A stretch of DNA of 64,000 bases, taken from NCBI GenBank assembly GCA_034509425.1, contig JAVTVJ010000075.1:307501-371500 (forward strand), given 5' to 3'. This document shows positions 16,184 to 31,300 of the stretch, piece by piece. Source of the DNA: Eopsaltria australis (taxonomy: Eukaryota > Chordata > Aves > Passeriformes > Petroicidae). How positions within the stretch are numbered: position 1 is the first letter of the stretch; the number at the start of each line of letters is the position of its first letter. Under the pieces are notes generated by a model. That model made no database searches. It was not told where the DNA came from and saw nothing but the letters and a program-made list of their open reading frames with translations. The translations under genes and the position numbers were made by a program.

Positions 16184-19100
16184 AGACATTTTCACTGAGA
16201 CCATGGCTTATGCATAACATTGCTATAATGTTAATTGTTTTGCTGAGCATTGTAGATTGTTTAATTTTGTATCAAAACTAATTTTTGTCAAAGCAAAGAA
16301 TGAACAGACCATATTTTATTCATATCATCTTTTATATTTGAATGATTGATATGAAGTATATGTTTTCATCCATTGTTCTCCTTAGGTATTGTATTTCATA
16401 CTGACATGAATATGGGATTTTCATTACAATTTAATTCTCTTATGTAAGCCTCTTTCACTGCTAGATTGTTCCATCCTGAACTTAAAAAATAGTAAATGAA
16501 GCAGCATATATTTTTGTTTACATTATTTTCCCTTATATTTTTCTGTACTGTCTTAAATATTTTCTTGTCACAGGGGATTCATGTAGTGTAGATAGAGCAT
16601 TTTCAGCTTTATTCCATATTACTGCAAGGCTTCAGCTCCAGTTCTCCTGGTATTTCTCATTCAGATTAGACAAGCATCTAAGTCTATGTACAATAAGAGC
16701 TGACAGCATAGATCCTGCTATTCTTGCCAAGGGCCTGGTTGCAGACACTCCACTATGTCAAAGAATGTCAACCCCCCACAGACCTTACCTTTCAGAATTC
16801 CTTCTAATTTTTAATTGACATTTACATCTGACATTTTCAATGTATCTTTTTTGTGTTGGTTCTTTATCTACCTACTAATAGTTAAAACCAAAGCAAAGCA
16901 AAAAGAATCCATTCCTGTAAGCTATGATATCATGTATTTTTTATTTAACACGGTCAAGTTGCTGGGCTGAAACTCAAGAGCCATCAGCTCCCTCTTCCTT
17001 TTTGTAACTCTGTAGGTGCTCATCTAATCCATTTCAAATGACAATTGAGGAGGGTAGTGGGCATATGAAGTGAAACTTAACTCTTAGTACTAATGAACAA
17101 AGCATAAGTATATTATTGTTACTGTGTATCGTGTACAGAAGGGATGCAGAGATTTCAAGAAAATTTTAAGAATACTAATGGGGACTTTCCTTTGAGTCAG
17201 GTACTTGAATATTGAAAGTAAAAATATTTGTACCTGTATTCATGCAAGATATGTTAGCAGCATACTATTGTGAATGAAGTAAAACTGGCAAGTATGTCAT
17301 TTAGCCATATGTTGCAGTTGTTGTGCTTCTTTGCCTTCAGAAATCTCAAGTTTTTATTTTGGTTACAATGCTAAAAGCCTGATAAATTAGTTTGAGCATA
17401 ATTATCCATCTACTGCAAGTTAGAATGGAGGACTACAGTTGATCATAAATGTCACAAAGCAAAAAAAGTAGAAGCAGCATTTTGTCACAAATAATGTTGC
17501 TTTTCTTCTAATTAGTTAATTTACATTTTGCAAATTAAGGGCAAGATTCAGACAGAACATAATCTAGTAGCATATCATAGCTTTACTGACCTATATTTGT
17601 ATATGCCAAATTTAAGTTAATTAGAAATGTAGATGCTGTTTGTTTTATCTGTCAAAAAGCTCATGTTAAAAAAAACCTAGACACACTTTTTCCCCCAACA
17701 TTTATCATCTAAATAATAGTCTTGCCAAGATGGCAGCCTCATAATAAACTCTTTTCAGTGGAGTGATGGGTAATGAAGCTTGCTTGTGAAGGCAGCGAAA
17801 AATGTTGTCTAGCCAAATGTGTGGATATGATGGCTGGAGAATCAGTGGACTTTCTCAGTCATCAATCTTTTTAGTAGCCTCTTACACATCTGAATATTTT
17901 GATAGATGATCTAATAATTGAGTTATCTATCTTTCTAACTATCAGAGTTGCATAAAAATTATTCTCACATGCTATTGAATATTATATATATTGAGCATCC
18001 AGTAAATTTTTCAAAAAACGTCCAAGAGGTGGTGGAATTTTGTTTGTCTTAAGCAGCCTTTAATATATTAAATGATAAATTGCTATGTATAGAATACAAA
18101 ACTCTATGTACTAATATAAGGAAAAGATAAATAATGTCAGTAGCTGATTACAGATAGGACTCAGTAAATAAAGTATTTAAAAGTATGAAACTGGTGAGGT
18201 TAATGCACAATCTAAGAGTAATTTGAAGTACGAAATGAGTAGATTCAGTAGTGCCTGGGCAGTTAATGGACAGGAATCACATTTCCACACAGTTGCACAA
18301 ATTCCTTGTGCCTAAATATTGGCTTAGACAAAAAGAAATACAGTGTCACTATGGTGTACCACGTTTCCATTCAGCCTCTGTGAGAGCTCTGAGAGAGCTT
18401 CTTTTGATTAAAAACGAGACTGAAATGTATATATTGAAACTTCCTACACTGTGTTTATTCTGAGCAATTGTACAATATGGATTCCTGTTTCCAGAGCACA
18501 AGAATCTGCTTCCCTAGAACACTAAACTTGCATCTCCTAATGGAGGCACTGAGGGTGTTTGGATAAGTTGCATTAAGCACATCATCAGATGTGTCTTAGT
18601 AAAGCTTCTCAGTGGCCGAGCAAAATGCTTGTTTGTGTTGGTGTATTTTTTTTAAACACTAGGTTATATCATTCTTGACTTCAGCTGCATTTCTGGTCAG
18701 GTAAAAATGATTTTAACAATAAGAAATATATTGTCACATTAAAAATATTTTTAATTCAAATATATTTTATCTGCCTCAGTACCACCAGTTTGTGTTCAAT
18801 TACATACTTTTGTAGAGACTATAAAATGTTCCTTCTTGTAAATTCTTGAAAACTGTGTGATGGGGGCTCATTTTTTAAATTATTTTCAGTTTTTTAGTAC
18901 TTTGTTTCATAACTACAGCAAGTTATAAACAAGTATGTTTGATTAATAGTGCTCCAGTTAGCAAAGAGGATTTTTTTTTCTCTCTTCAGAACTAGAGTGA
19001 CTGGGGTACCTTCTTGAGGATATCAAAAAGTTGCTCCCTCATTGCAGAATTCTAATGGAAAAGTATCAGAGGGATTTTCATTATAGTTACTACCTGCTTA

Positions 19101-22100
19101 AAGGAGAATGAGAAAGATGGATCTCAAGGAGACTTGCATGTTATCATCATTTGACAACACTTTCTGAAAGTATTGTTGAACCTCATGGCACTTTGCCACT
19201 GCATATGGATCTGCAAATGGAACAAACTTTTGGCTGTCTCACTGTCAGGAGTTGTGACTCTCATGCTGAGTAAGCAAAATTCTTGATGTTTATTAATTTA
19301 TCTTGAACATGCTAATTAGTTTGATAAAATTTGGGTACATAAACCAGGACACTGAAGTAAGGTGGCTTGAGTATCAAGAATGTAAAAGCTTACAGTAAAA
19401 TTTGGCTCTGAAGTTCCACATTTATCTTGCAATATTGCATCCCATTTGAACAGTCTGCATTTTTGTCTTCAGTAATATCTACATTGATTTTCTGCAATTT
19501 TGAGTCACATAAGGATGATGCTACAGAAGTATAACCTAGTAAACCTAGAAGTAAAGCTGTAGAAAACAAGTTACAGAAAAATGCTTAAATTATTCTCTTT
19601 TATTACTTGTTGAATTTTTATAGGAGAAAGCTAAAATTGCTTTTGAATGTATAAATTCATAAGCAATTAACTGGAATTTATCAAAGTCAGTGGAATTTGT
19701 CAGTCAGTGTACTTCTGACCTTAAATAAATTGTCAGTTTTTCTAGTTAGCATTTGTAGTGTTTCTGCTAGAGCACATATCAAGCTCCTAAGTGTGCACGG
19801 TGTGTTATATACACTTAAATATATGTTTGTGTGTATATTTTATGAATGTTTAGATCTTTATTTAGGAAAGAGGGCTTCATTTCCCTCTCCTAATCAAAAT
19901 AGTAAGCATCTGTGTTCCTTCTTTTCATTTGATTAGCATGCTCTCATCCATCACTAGTCTTTGATACGAACATCAGGAAATCATGTCCTTTTGTTTTAAA
20001 TGATAAATGTGCCTTTGTCATGAATGCTTACAGTCATTCTAAGATTTACATCTGAATTGTCAAAGTGTAACTGCACAGCTTCTCTGATGTGTGACATTAT
20101 TAGTGAAATAAAGAACTTTTGATTTTTTTATGGATAGGCCTTAAATATTGACACTGCAACGCTAATTTAGTTGTGATGCTGCAAAAATTTTTTTTCATCC
20201 ACTGTTTTTCTAAGATGTGTTGTTTATCAACAAGAGACAATCAGCTGCATGAGAATCTCTGCGGACATTCCTATTTACATGTTCCAAGCCTGTCTCTTCA
20301 TGTTTCATTATTTGGGTCTGATGTCTAGTTAGCTCTTATCAAAACTAATACCATCTGAAGTACCAGGCTTCCAGTGGTCACACAACCAACATAAAAATTT
20401 CAGCCTGACTAATATTGTTAGACACTATCTCTTTAAACCTGGGCTTTGTTTCAGTGTCTAGATCAATTACATCTTGGAAATTCATTTCAGTGAATGAGTC
20501 ACTGCTTGTTTCAATAGATGAAATAGATCTGCAGTTGTATTCTGCACATTTTTAAATTTAAAACATAGCAAAAATACTAGTGTAAGCTATGAAAGCTTTG
20601 GTACCATTCTTACTATGTCTTGGTGGTACTAAGGCAGAAAGAGCTACTGTATGGCTGGCTTCTTATTGTTGAAATAGTACAGTAAGTTAAAATGTTTTAT
20701 AAGACAAACACGTAGATGAGATTTTAGCAACTATTTTATCATCTATTTGTAGCAAAATTTTAATGTGTCAGGCAAATAGGTGATTTTATTTTAGTTCCTA
20801 CAGAAAGCTAGTGTTCCTTGAAATCTCTGGGTTTACTTGCACAGGATAAAACATTTTGTCCTCTGCTTTTTTTCTGCTCTTTCATTTATTGTATTCTGTG
20901 TATATCATGGTTGAATTCATTTCATGTTCTAAGTGCTGAAATGCTGAAATTGAGTCTTTGAAATTTATGGTTTCAAGATACTGCTATTTATAATCTTCAA
21001 AATTTACAAAATAGTTGAAATAGGAATTTAAAGAGGGATCCCACAAAATTATTGAAGGGCCCATGATCATGATCAGTTTATAATTACAATATTCTGTAAT
21101 GTCACATATACAATACACTGGAATAATTAGAACTTTTTCAACTTTTTATTTTTGCTTACCTCAGAAACTTTTACAGCAACATTTCTTGTGTAGTCAATTT
21201 TTCTTTATTACAAGCTTGTTTAAATTATAAAATCATGTAAAATCAATGATATTACTGTTATCTCTTTATTTGGAAAGTGCTGTTTTTATTTTAAAGTAAT
21301 GAAAATGACACATATTTCAGTCTTTCTGTAGAAGACTACTTTTGAAAGTATATTCTTGTTTACTTATTTCACAAGGAGGAATATCTTGGATCCTTTGCAA
21401 CACAGCCCAACAAAGTGAAGTGGTATTTTCTAACATACGAAGGATGCCTGTGAGTTTTTGAGACACTGAAGCTGTAACCAAACTTGAAGAAGACAATGAT
21501 GGCAATGAGCTTCTGTCCAGAGTTAATCAGCTGCAGAATTTGTAAACTGCGTATGTGTCAAAGTTGAAAATGTTAGCACTCTGATAGAAGCTTGAAAAGG
21601 TTAGAGCTGATAAAAGCCATCAGCAGTTAAAGAAGGTGATTTATGGGAATGTAATGACACAAAATGCCTCATTTATCACTCATATATAGATAGGTTAAGG
21701 TTTCTGTGTCATACTTTAAAAACTTGACCACTTAGAATTGTCAAAATAGGTACTTAATTGCCCATCATACATTTCAGTACAAATTTCCTTTGCTTGAATT
21801 TTGGTGATTTTACTGTTTTGCATCTCATATGGTTCTTTTTAAAGTCATTCATATTTCATAGTTATTTCATATTTATTTCAAATGGTATGCTCAGTGCTCT
21901 GTTAGAACTTTTATTAGGTAAAGCTGTTGATTTGAATGCTGTCCAAATCTTTGTTGATTTACAGTTTCATTCAGCCTAACTGTAAGGAAAATAACTGAAG
22001 GTTTCGTTTTCCTCTGTTCTATACCACTAATTCTCATCAAGAGTTTACAGCTTTCTAATTCAATCCTTACATTTCCTCTCTAAACTGAAATACGAGATTT

Positions 22101-25100
22101 AAAAGTGAATCCATCAACTGGTTTCCAGTTCCAGTCACTTAAGTTACTGTTTATCTCCATGTAAATTAAATTTAATCCAAAACTACCAGTACTGTTAAAT
22201 GATCCTAAAACAAAATAAAAATGTTAAGAAAAATGCACAGTAGTATACTATCCTTTTACTGACTTGATGTGAGGGTAGCAGCAAGCAAATCCCATAGATT
22301 TGAGACTGACTGGTTTTAACTGTCCACAGTTTCATCATAGTGCTGTAAAAAAAGTAAATGCAAACATGGATAAATACTCATTAAGGTGTTATCTATAAGA
22401 CAATATTTGTAAAATAAAGCAACTACTCTAAAGGCATTGTATGAATACTAAAATACAGGTTCAACTGCCAAAAAAATTTTGATAATAAAGTTTCTGAAGA
22501 TTTATTTTTCATTACCTACTTCTCCTTTTTAAACTATTCCATCCTTCTAGTTCTTACACAGAAAATTCTGAACAGAGTAAGTTTAATTTTTAATATCAAA
22601 AAACTTACCTTTTTGTTAGCTTTCACAATTTATGGCCCCAGTTGTATAGCATTCTGTTTGTTCAGCGATGACCTTCCAGGTTCGATTTAAAAAGAAGTCA
22701 GAAGCATTTGTCATGTCTGCTCGATCTTGTCCAGAGGTACCTATTGTAATTATAAAGGACTAATAAGGTTGTTTATAATATAACAGTCTGACAACCCTAA
22801 AAAAATCTTCTGGAGAGCAACTTCTCTTTTTTTTTTTTTTATTTTGTCTTTCTTAAGGGAAAAAAAAAATCTCTTACCTTCTTGCTCTGTGTTGCACTGC
22901 ATCTTTTAAAATTTAGATGAGAAAGCATAAAGAACTTAAGCCTTGAAAAACTTAACTTAGTTTTAAAAGATAAGGTGTATAATTTTCTCATTTGTAATGT
23001 CTTTTTGAAATACTCAGTATTAATGTGTCTACAATAGACACCTGTGTTTAATTGGTGTATATAGAAGTGATGATGATGTACTTAGAAGCACTGAATTCCT
23101 TTCACCATGTAACAAAAGAAACCCACTTATTACTTATTACAAAAAGATGTGATACATTAATATGGTGATCTCTGTTTCTTTAAAAAAATACAAATTAAGA
23201 AAATCCTGTTTATTCTATTATAAACATTATTAACATACTGCTGTAAGTGGGTGTTAATATAGTGGTATTTTTCATTATATGTCAGTTTTTTTGCAATTGA
23301 CTTATGATCATTTTTCCCTTCATATGCCTTTGTCTTTCTTCCTCTTTTCTCTTTCCTCCCCCATTTCGGCATCATCCAGCAATACCACTTTCTGTATAGA
23401 CATCTATATAAGGTAAACAAAAACCCAACGAAATTTGAGTGTTTGACAGAAATGTTTACCTCTCTTGTGTGGTATGTAACAACACTGGAGTATTGTCAGG
23501 CTACCATACATCATTTAAATACCCTTAGACAGCAAAGGCAAAATCTTGACAATTCAGTAATCTCATCATGTGATTTCAAGAAGGCTTTTTTTCATATCTA
23601 CAATTGAGACAAATTTATGTTGTGTGTATTTATGGTTGTTAAACTCAAAATTGTCTCATTTCATTAATTTTTAACATTGTGCTCTCTTAATGACTATGAA
23701 GAAATGTATTAAAATGCCTTAATTATAGGGCTAGAAGAAGAGAAAGCACAAGTCTTTTTAGCATATGATCTTTCAATTGCTCACTAAAGGATAAAGAGGG
23801 CATTCAAGCGTGGTTTAGATAACTGTCAGCAATAATAAAATGCAAGGTAGTTTGTAGAGCCTTTAAAGACCTTTCAGGGAAATAGATTTAATTAAAAAAC
23901 AATAAAATGGACTTTTCATTTCAAAGAAATCCAAAATGTTATAAAATTTACAGATGCTGCTGTATTAAGAGTAATGTATGTTTCCAAGGATAAGGAAAAA
24001 CAACTGAAAATACTCTGCAGACCAAAAAGCAGTGATATCTTTATTTTGTGTGTGTTAATGTAAGTCCTTCAGCTTTTACAACATAGACTGTGAATAGCAC
24101 ATTAGAGATATTCCTTTTTTTTTTAACTGTGTGATTTTATCTCTTTGGGTTCTTTTAGTTCTAGCTTTTAACAAGGGTGATTTTTTAAAAAAATATAAGG
24201 TGAACACTTACCTTCTTAATGTCAAATTATGTTCTCACAATTACTCTCAGAACAATGCAATTTCTATACTGGCAGAAGTTCAGTTGCCTATTTCGGAGTC
24301 TGTAGGTTCCTACTGATCATAGTTGCCTGTCTTACATACTGTGGAAATACATTTTGAAGTGTATTTCCGCATTCTGATTTCTGCTTTTTTTCTTCTCACA
24401 GAATCAAATATCACATTTGCTAGTAATGTTTTTGACTGTGCAGTGTGTTGAAAAGTTTTTTCAAGCACTTGTTCTGCATTATCAAGTTTTACCGCTTCTG
24501 TAAAAGTAAACGCAACTTAACTTACAAGTTATCAGCAGTAGTTTATAAACAACATTGACTGCTGTTTTTCTAAAGTAGTTTGCACCATTGCTGTGCAAAA
24601 GCCTTGTGCTTTCCTGAAGAAATTTTTGGTTTTTTCTCTCACTCTGGTGCATACACTTTAATAGGTTTTATCCAGTTTGTATATTGTAGCCAAGTACCAA
24701 ATGAATCTGTATGAAAAGTTGTCTTTGTGTAGCAAGGTGTTTTGCAGTTAAATCAACTTCATCGAAGTGCATTTTCAGCAAATGCTAAAACTCTATCAGT
24801 TTTTTAGTTGCAAATATTGGCCCAAGTACATTATAAAACTTGTTCATAATGAAAATGTGACTTCAATATTTAGGGTCTTGTTATATCCTCTAGTAAATTT
24901 AGTTTGGATTGTTAATTCATATCAGTGTTCACTTTGTGATTGATAGATCATAAAAATGGAAAAAATGGAAAACATCCCTGTTCTTGGAGTTGGTGATCTT
25001 TTTTTTTAAGAAAAGTAAGGGTTTGTTTACTGCTTTCTCACATACCTTGAACTGGAGCACAAATGACTAGCACAGCCACTGTAAAATACACTGGACATGT

Positions 25101-27994
25101 GAGAAGGATAGTTTAAAATGTACAAATGTCTGGCTCTGTTCTGCACAAAAATGCCTCGCTGTTTTCTTCATTGCTGGGTTTCCTGAGGCTTGAGGACTCA
25201 GAACCCAAGCTACAACAGACACATGGGTGGTTAGCTTTGGCATATTTTTGACGAAGTGCCTCACATCATCCTGTTATCAAAGTCCCCTCTGTTTTCAGCT
25301 GGTTAGGTCTATTACTTTCCACTCATCTCTCCTGGTATGGTAGGACTATTAAGTGTGATAATGTTTCTGTAATATGCTCTGCTGTCTGAATATATATACT
25401 GTATTCTGTAATCTGAAACTGGTGGACTTCTGCAGAATCATTAGTTTTGATCTCTTCTGTTGGGCTTGTAAGTTCAGTAGAAGCTCAGGTCAAATGTGGA
25501 GTCTGCTTCCTTTGCCTTTTTACTAGTGATTTGTTGTCTCCTTACCAAAGTTTTGTGTGGTAGGATTTTTATGACATTGTTGCCATGATTCATACTGAGT
25601 TGACTGTTTTTCTGTAGCAACTTCTGTAAACTTCGGTAGACACACTAAGCTCTCACTGAGTAAAACTTACTGTCACACAGTTAAGACCTCTCCTTACTGG
25701 CAACATTTTATTAAAACCAGTAAACTTTCTATATCATTTCACTGCATCAAAATGCAATGTTCACGAGAGTGTGCATTATCGGAGGGCTGAAAGCTTAATC
25801 TTCTTGCAGGGCAGACTCTAGCTCCTTATGTGTTTGCCCAATAGTTAGCACATCTAGCCTCAGTACAAGCTGAGGGTTTCATGATGCAAATAGTAAAAGG
25901 ACCAAGATAGAATAATGGTTGTCATCTATATTGCTATGCATAATGATTCTTAGTAACTGATTCTCAGGCATGTGCCTCCATACAATGGAGAGGGTAAGCT
26001 ATAACAGCTGTAAATGTAGCTTTGAATCTGTTCCATCGTTGATCTTGTTTGTACTCTCAAGCTAATTACTTGTTGCTTCTATATTTAAAATTCACCACTG
26101 TAAAAGCCTGATATTGCATAAAAATATTGTGAGGTTAAGCTGGTTTTCTTAAAACTCAAGGTAGAGATATATATAAACCACAGATAGAGAAATAAAAATA
26201 TGCTTTGTTATGAAAAGTTTCTTTTCTTGTAGCAAAAGTGTAAACCTAAACACATGCCTTCTCTTAACTTTCATTTTCTTAGCACCTTTTATAGGGTATC
26301 AGGGAGGAGAAAAAGAATCCAGAAGTACTATCTGTGCTTTGACATAAAACATTATAAAAACAACATAAAGTTACAGATACTTTTTGGCTTGTGTTAAGAA
26401 GATAAAGGATAGGATTGTAGGAAAAACACAAATCATGTCAAACTACCTCTCAAATCATTCTTCTCTGCAAAATTTTCAGAGGTACCGGTTCCGAGAGAAC
26501 AGTCTGTGATCTCACTACTATGGAGAAGACTTCCCCATTTGTAGAAGCTCGCTATACTGTCTTTTGTGTCCTCTGTTTTTCTGTTCCTCTGTATAATCAT
26601 CATGTGCAGCTCTGAAAATTAATACCCTTGCTTGTAAAGTTTTTTTTAAATTTAATCACCACAAGACCAATAAGATGTAATAACACTACAGACCTTAACC
26701 TGCTGAGCCTCTGCTCTCTCCTTGGCTTGAATAGACCTCAAATGTAGCCTGGGTCTGTGGAATTGGCGTGGTGGAAGAATCCCCTTCATGTGCAAGTCTC
26801 AGGAAAATGTCTGCACCGTAAGGTAGATCTTACCTCATAGTACTTACATATGTATATGTCTGAATTACACAAATGTAACTAAAATAAGAAATATAAATAT
26901 AATGTAATCTTATAATAGTCCTTTTTGTGCATATCAGTATGCATATAGTTCATATTTGAACTAACAATAGTTCAAAATTGTGCTTTGCTGTTGATATATT
27001 TCTTGTATCTCATCTACAATATCCTCTCCCTGGTTTTGCTATGATACATGAGTGTATCTGAACTGAAACTACTAGAAAAATTGGCTTTTTTTAAGAATGA
27101 AAAATACGAAGACTCTGTAGTTAGTTGCAGAGAAGACAAACTAAAGGTGTTAACATCATGGGATGTTGTTTTGCCTATGAAGAAGTACACTGTGCTGCAT
27201 GAGTCTTTTCTGTGACATGAGGGAATTTGTGTGCAACATTGCTTTCAGTAGCTCACAGTCTGTTTTCAAGTATTAGTCAGATTTTATTAGAGCCCACTGA
27301 GTTTTGCACAATTAAAATTGTAGCAATAGCTAAATGGTATGAAATGTGGAATGCAGAATCTTTGCTTTGCCAAATGTTCTTCTCCAGGGCTTCAAAGAAG
27401 GAGCAGGAAGAAATGGGAAAACCTTGAAAGTCAAATCTGATGCTTAAAAATTTTAAAATTTTATTTAGATCTGTATTTACCTTTTTATAAATTACAAAAG
27501 TTAAGCATAATAGATTTTTCTGTTATGTTGGTCTCATGCAGCAGCAGTAGTATGACATGCAGAGTTTCTACGGTAGTTGCTCATTTTAAAATGCAAAGTT
27601 GTAGGACTGCAGTAATGTGTCACTGTAGACTGGTTTCTGTACACCTGCAAGTTAAGTGTTTCAGATATATTGGGAGAAAAGTTGTTTACTAAGTTGTTTA
27701 TTATCTAAATGCTACCAAATGCATATAATTGAAAAAAATTATTATCCCATTTGTGTATCATGTGGCCATCATGGGCATCTACAGTAAATACACTTCGTCT
27801 TTTACATAGAATTAATCTAACCAGCAGAGATCTAATTCTGTTTGAAGCCAGTGGAAAAGCTTGTGTGTCCTCAGTGCAAGTAAGAATAAAGCTGCCAGCA
27901 GTACTAGTTTTGATCTATGTAATTATTTGGTCCGTTGAATTAAGTGATTAGATAGATCATAAGATTTATACTGAGAGTAACTCGTACCAAATCC

Positions 27995-28395
27995 AAAGTA
28001 GGGCCTTGAAGATGGAGAAGGGGCTGGAGTGTGTTTCATATGAAGAGAGGGTGGGAGACCTCCAGCTGTTTAGTGTGGAAAAGAGCAGGATCAGGGAGGA
28101 TCTTACTAAGGTCCATAAATAGGGAAGAAGTGAAAATACGGAAACCAGGATCTTCTCAGTGAGGGGATCTTCTCCCCCTGTGAGGGGGATAGGAGGTAAT
28201 GGACACAGATTGAGATACAGGAAGATTTACTGAAATGTTAGAAAAATCTTTTTTCCTTGTGTGAGACTGGAGCAGTCTCTTCAGAGAAGAGTGCAGTGTC
28301 CATTGCTGGAGCTATTCAAAACCCAACTGGACAAAGCCCTGAGCAACCAGCTGTATTTCACTCTGTCTAGCAGGACTAGACAACCTCTAGAGGTT
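27995..28395 (+). mobile_element. Diverged CR1 LINE fragment
   Basis: It has the CR1 order: 'ccttgaagatggagaagggg', 'ctggagtgtgtttcatatga', 'tttagtgtggaaaagagcag', 'ggataggaggtaatggacac', 'ctggagctattcaaaaccca', 'actggacaaagccctgagca' and a ruined 'gactagacaacctctagagg'. Substitutions and small indels are many, so this is an old copy. No octamer tail remains. Confidence 0.85.
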
Positions 28396-31300
28396 CTTTT
28401 TTACCTTTTTTGTTTCTGTGTTATTTAATTTATCATTATTTTTATCTATAGTACTTTATAGTCACAAAGTAATTAATGTCGATTTAAGTGGGAGAAAGGG
28501 AAATCTAAAGCGCTTTGTTCCAGTAGACTGCTGGTTTTACATTTAATGTTAGTTTTCCTAGATTAATACAACCTTTCTTAAGTTTTAAGGATGAAAGAGA
28601 AAACTAGGCTGAAGAAAATTAGGAAGATATTTTATCTACCTCTAAATGTTCTTCTGAAATCTAACAATAAGCCCTTAACATCAGTACAATACCAAAAACT
28701 AAAATAGTAAACAGTAGGAACATTATGAAGGAATAATGTAAGGAAAGTAGGAAGAGGAGGTATTTATAAGCCCTGTTGGTCTGGAGTTTGGGGATCAGTT
28801 CACAGAAGAGTACACAAATGTAGACTTACAAAGTTAGCCGACAGATCCTAATATGTTAAAGGTTGTAATCTTTCGAAAGAAGTTGGTTGGCTTTCCTGTT
28901 GGCCCTCCTATCAACTTTAACCTCCAACCTTCTCCGGCATGTATCACTACAAATAAAACTGCTGAGGTTTGACAAGAGGATATAAAGTCACTAGGCCATC
29001 GCACAGAAATCTCTACATGATTTTCTTTAACCTAAAGCTTAAATGAACACTGCTTAAAGTCAGGGGTTTTAATAAGAAGTCATAAACATTCACTCATATC
29101 ACTTTAGTTTTAATAATTACTGTTTTAACAGAGAAGAGGAGAAATATACATAGTAAATTATGTTTGACAACTGGAATTTCGTGGTTTTGTTATTGGTTGT
29201 CTTTGACTATTATGTGAATTGCTGTTCTTCATTTTAATGTATACTTTTTCATGCAAGCTGCATATGATATCGATATAAACATGGCATTTGTGTACAGTGT
29301 TATAAATGAATTTTTAGCTCTTGATTACGGCAAACCAGATGACAAAAATAACTTTTGTGTTTGTATTTACCAATGTCAGAATAACAATCTTTAAATCTGT
29401 AGTCACCTATTATGATTTTGGCTTTTCTTTCTCTGTAGTATTTTGTTTGATTTTACACAAACCCTTTTAACAGCCTAGGCTTTTTACCGGCCATAACTAC
29501 TAAAAGTTTTCCTTAATTATTCCACTCCTGCAAGCTGCTTATAGTGTTTTCATTTTACCAAAGCTGTCATCCACAGTATTACTGTGTCATAGAATCACTC
29601 AGTGGGTATTACTGATATATACCATCACTAATGGTATTAATTTTTGTGGATTCCCTATTCTTATAAGCATCTGATCTCTGAACATAGACTGCACCTTACT
29701 TAAACTGTATTATGATCCTAAAATTATATTTCTTTACACTTCAAAACCATACCAATTCAAAATTAGGTTTTCTGTCTTGTAGTCTGTTATTTGCATGACA
29801 AATTTTGTGGTGATGTATAATAATTCTCTTGATGCTTTTTGTTGCTTGTTGGTTGTCATCTTTTTCACTTACAAATATGTTTTTTTTGGAGCACTTACTT
29901 TAAGGGCTATAAAAGCAATCTCTTCCTTCTGAAGTCCTTCCTTACCGTATCAAGTTCTGTTCCTTATCTGAGCCACTCATATATTCATGTCTTTGTCAAA
30001 GTCCACTTTCCATAATTAGGAAAGTACCACTCTTTAATTGATGAGGTAGATACATCTTCCATACTTCGTTATGCTTTCTATGGCTTTCTATTTCTTGTTT
30101 CTTCCTTCACAAACATGACTAGCAGATACTGGGAAGCACTTACTTTTCTTTTCCTAAATAGTTTGCAGTGCACTAGTCAGGTCTCAGTATGTCCCACATC
30201 TTGCCATTCTGATGATTCCACTTTGCTAAAGCATTTAATTGGTTTTCATCTTTGATTTGTTGAATATAAGCTTATTGCATAAATGCTTTGCTGTTGTAGA
30301 TGCACTATGCTATTGTATCTGGGCTTGTGTTTTTCATCTGCACTTGGACTATAACTAAGTGATCTGTAGAAGGTAGCTAAGGAAAACAAGGCTTTTGTGT
30401 GTCAGTTTACATTCATTGTCTATATAAGAATATATTAGATATAGGAAACCTGCTAGGCATTCAGATGTTGCAAAAGAGAAATACTGATCTACACACTTGT
30501 CCTAGTGGAATGCATAGCAAACTTCACGTAGATTTCTGGTGCTGGCTGTATCCAGCACTGGATGCTGTTTATCAAACCATAGAGTATGTAAATTTTGGAA
30601 TTTGGATATTCCTGGAAGATTGAGGACTGATTGAATGGAGTTAAGGAGAAGCTTTTAAAAAGCTAAATATAGTTAGTTATTTCTTTCTCCCGGCAGGATT
30701 TTAGATTGCATGAGTTAATATAATATCAAGAGGAGTATAATTTAACTGAAAATGCATTGTGAGAGAATTTGGTCACACCCTGCCTTTCCCCCTGTGAGAA
30801 TCTTCACCTGTTACTTGCATTTTCCTCTGCAGTTGAGAAAAATCAGTATGATGTCAGTCTGTGTTCCTTTAGTATTCCCCTTAACATTTAATGCCCATCA
30901 TCTTCAAAAAGAAAGCTACAAGTGACTACTACTTGCGGAGAAAGGTAAGATAAGTTAGCAAAGGAGTTAAAATGTTAATACATTAAAGCAAAAATAATTG
31001 TTGGCTTACTTTCCTTTTCAAGTCGACCTATATTGCATTCAGAAGACTGTTATATAGTAGACTAGCAAACCCAGACTTGAAAAAAAATAGCTTTCAGGTA
31101 TTAAAGGTTTACCTGGTGCTATCAGAGATTCCGAATGCTTCTCATGTAAACAGTGTCAGCTACCACGTTGCTAATCAAAGCACATAGGAAAGTGTTTTCT
31201 GCTTTTATAAAGTTGCAGGATGGTCACAATAGACAGGACACCAACATCTGTCTTGGCACTATGAAGGGATTGCCTGTTGTATTAAGCTGTTACACTTCCT

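Larger units (their letters stand above)
10737..27994 (+). other. CDIN1: CDIN1 giant intron, first part
   Basis: This is the start of an intron longer than 53 kb. The stretch is AT-rich with poly-T and poly-A runs (for example near 12285 and 22830). It has two hairpins (15842-15871 and 16143-16183), both annotated. No CR1 of clear identity, tRNA, rRNA or coding exon was seen. ORFs of 60-101 codons here have no recognisable motif. A possible relic coding stretch near 21370-21545 is discussed in the findings. Confidence 0.6.
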
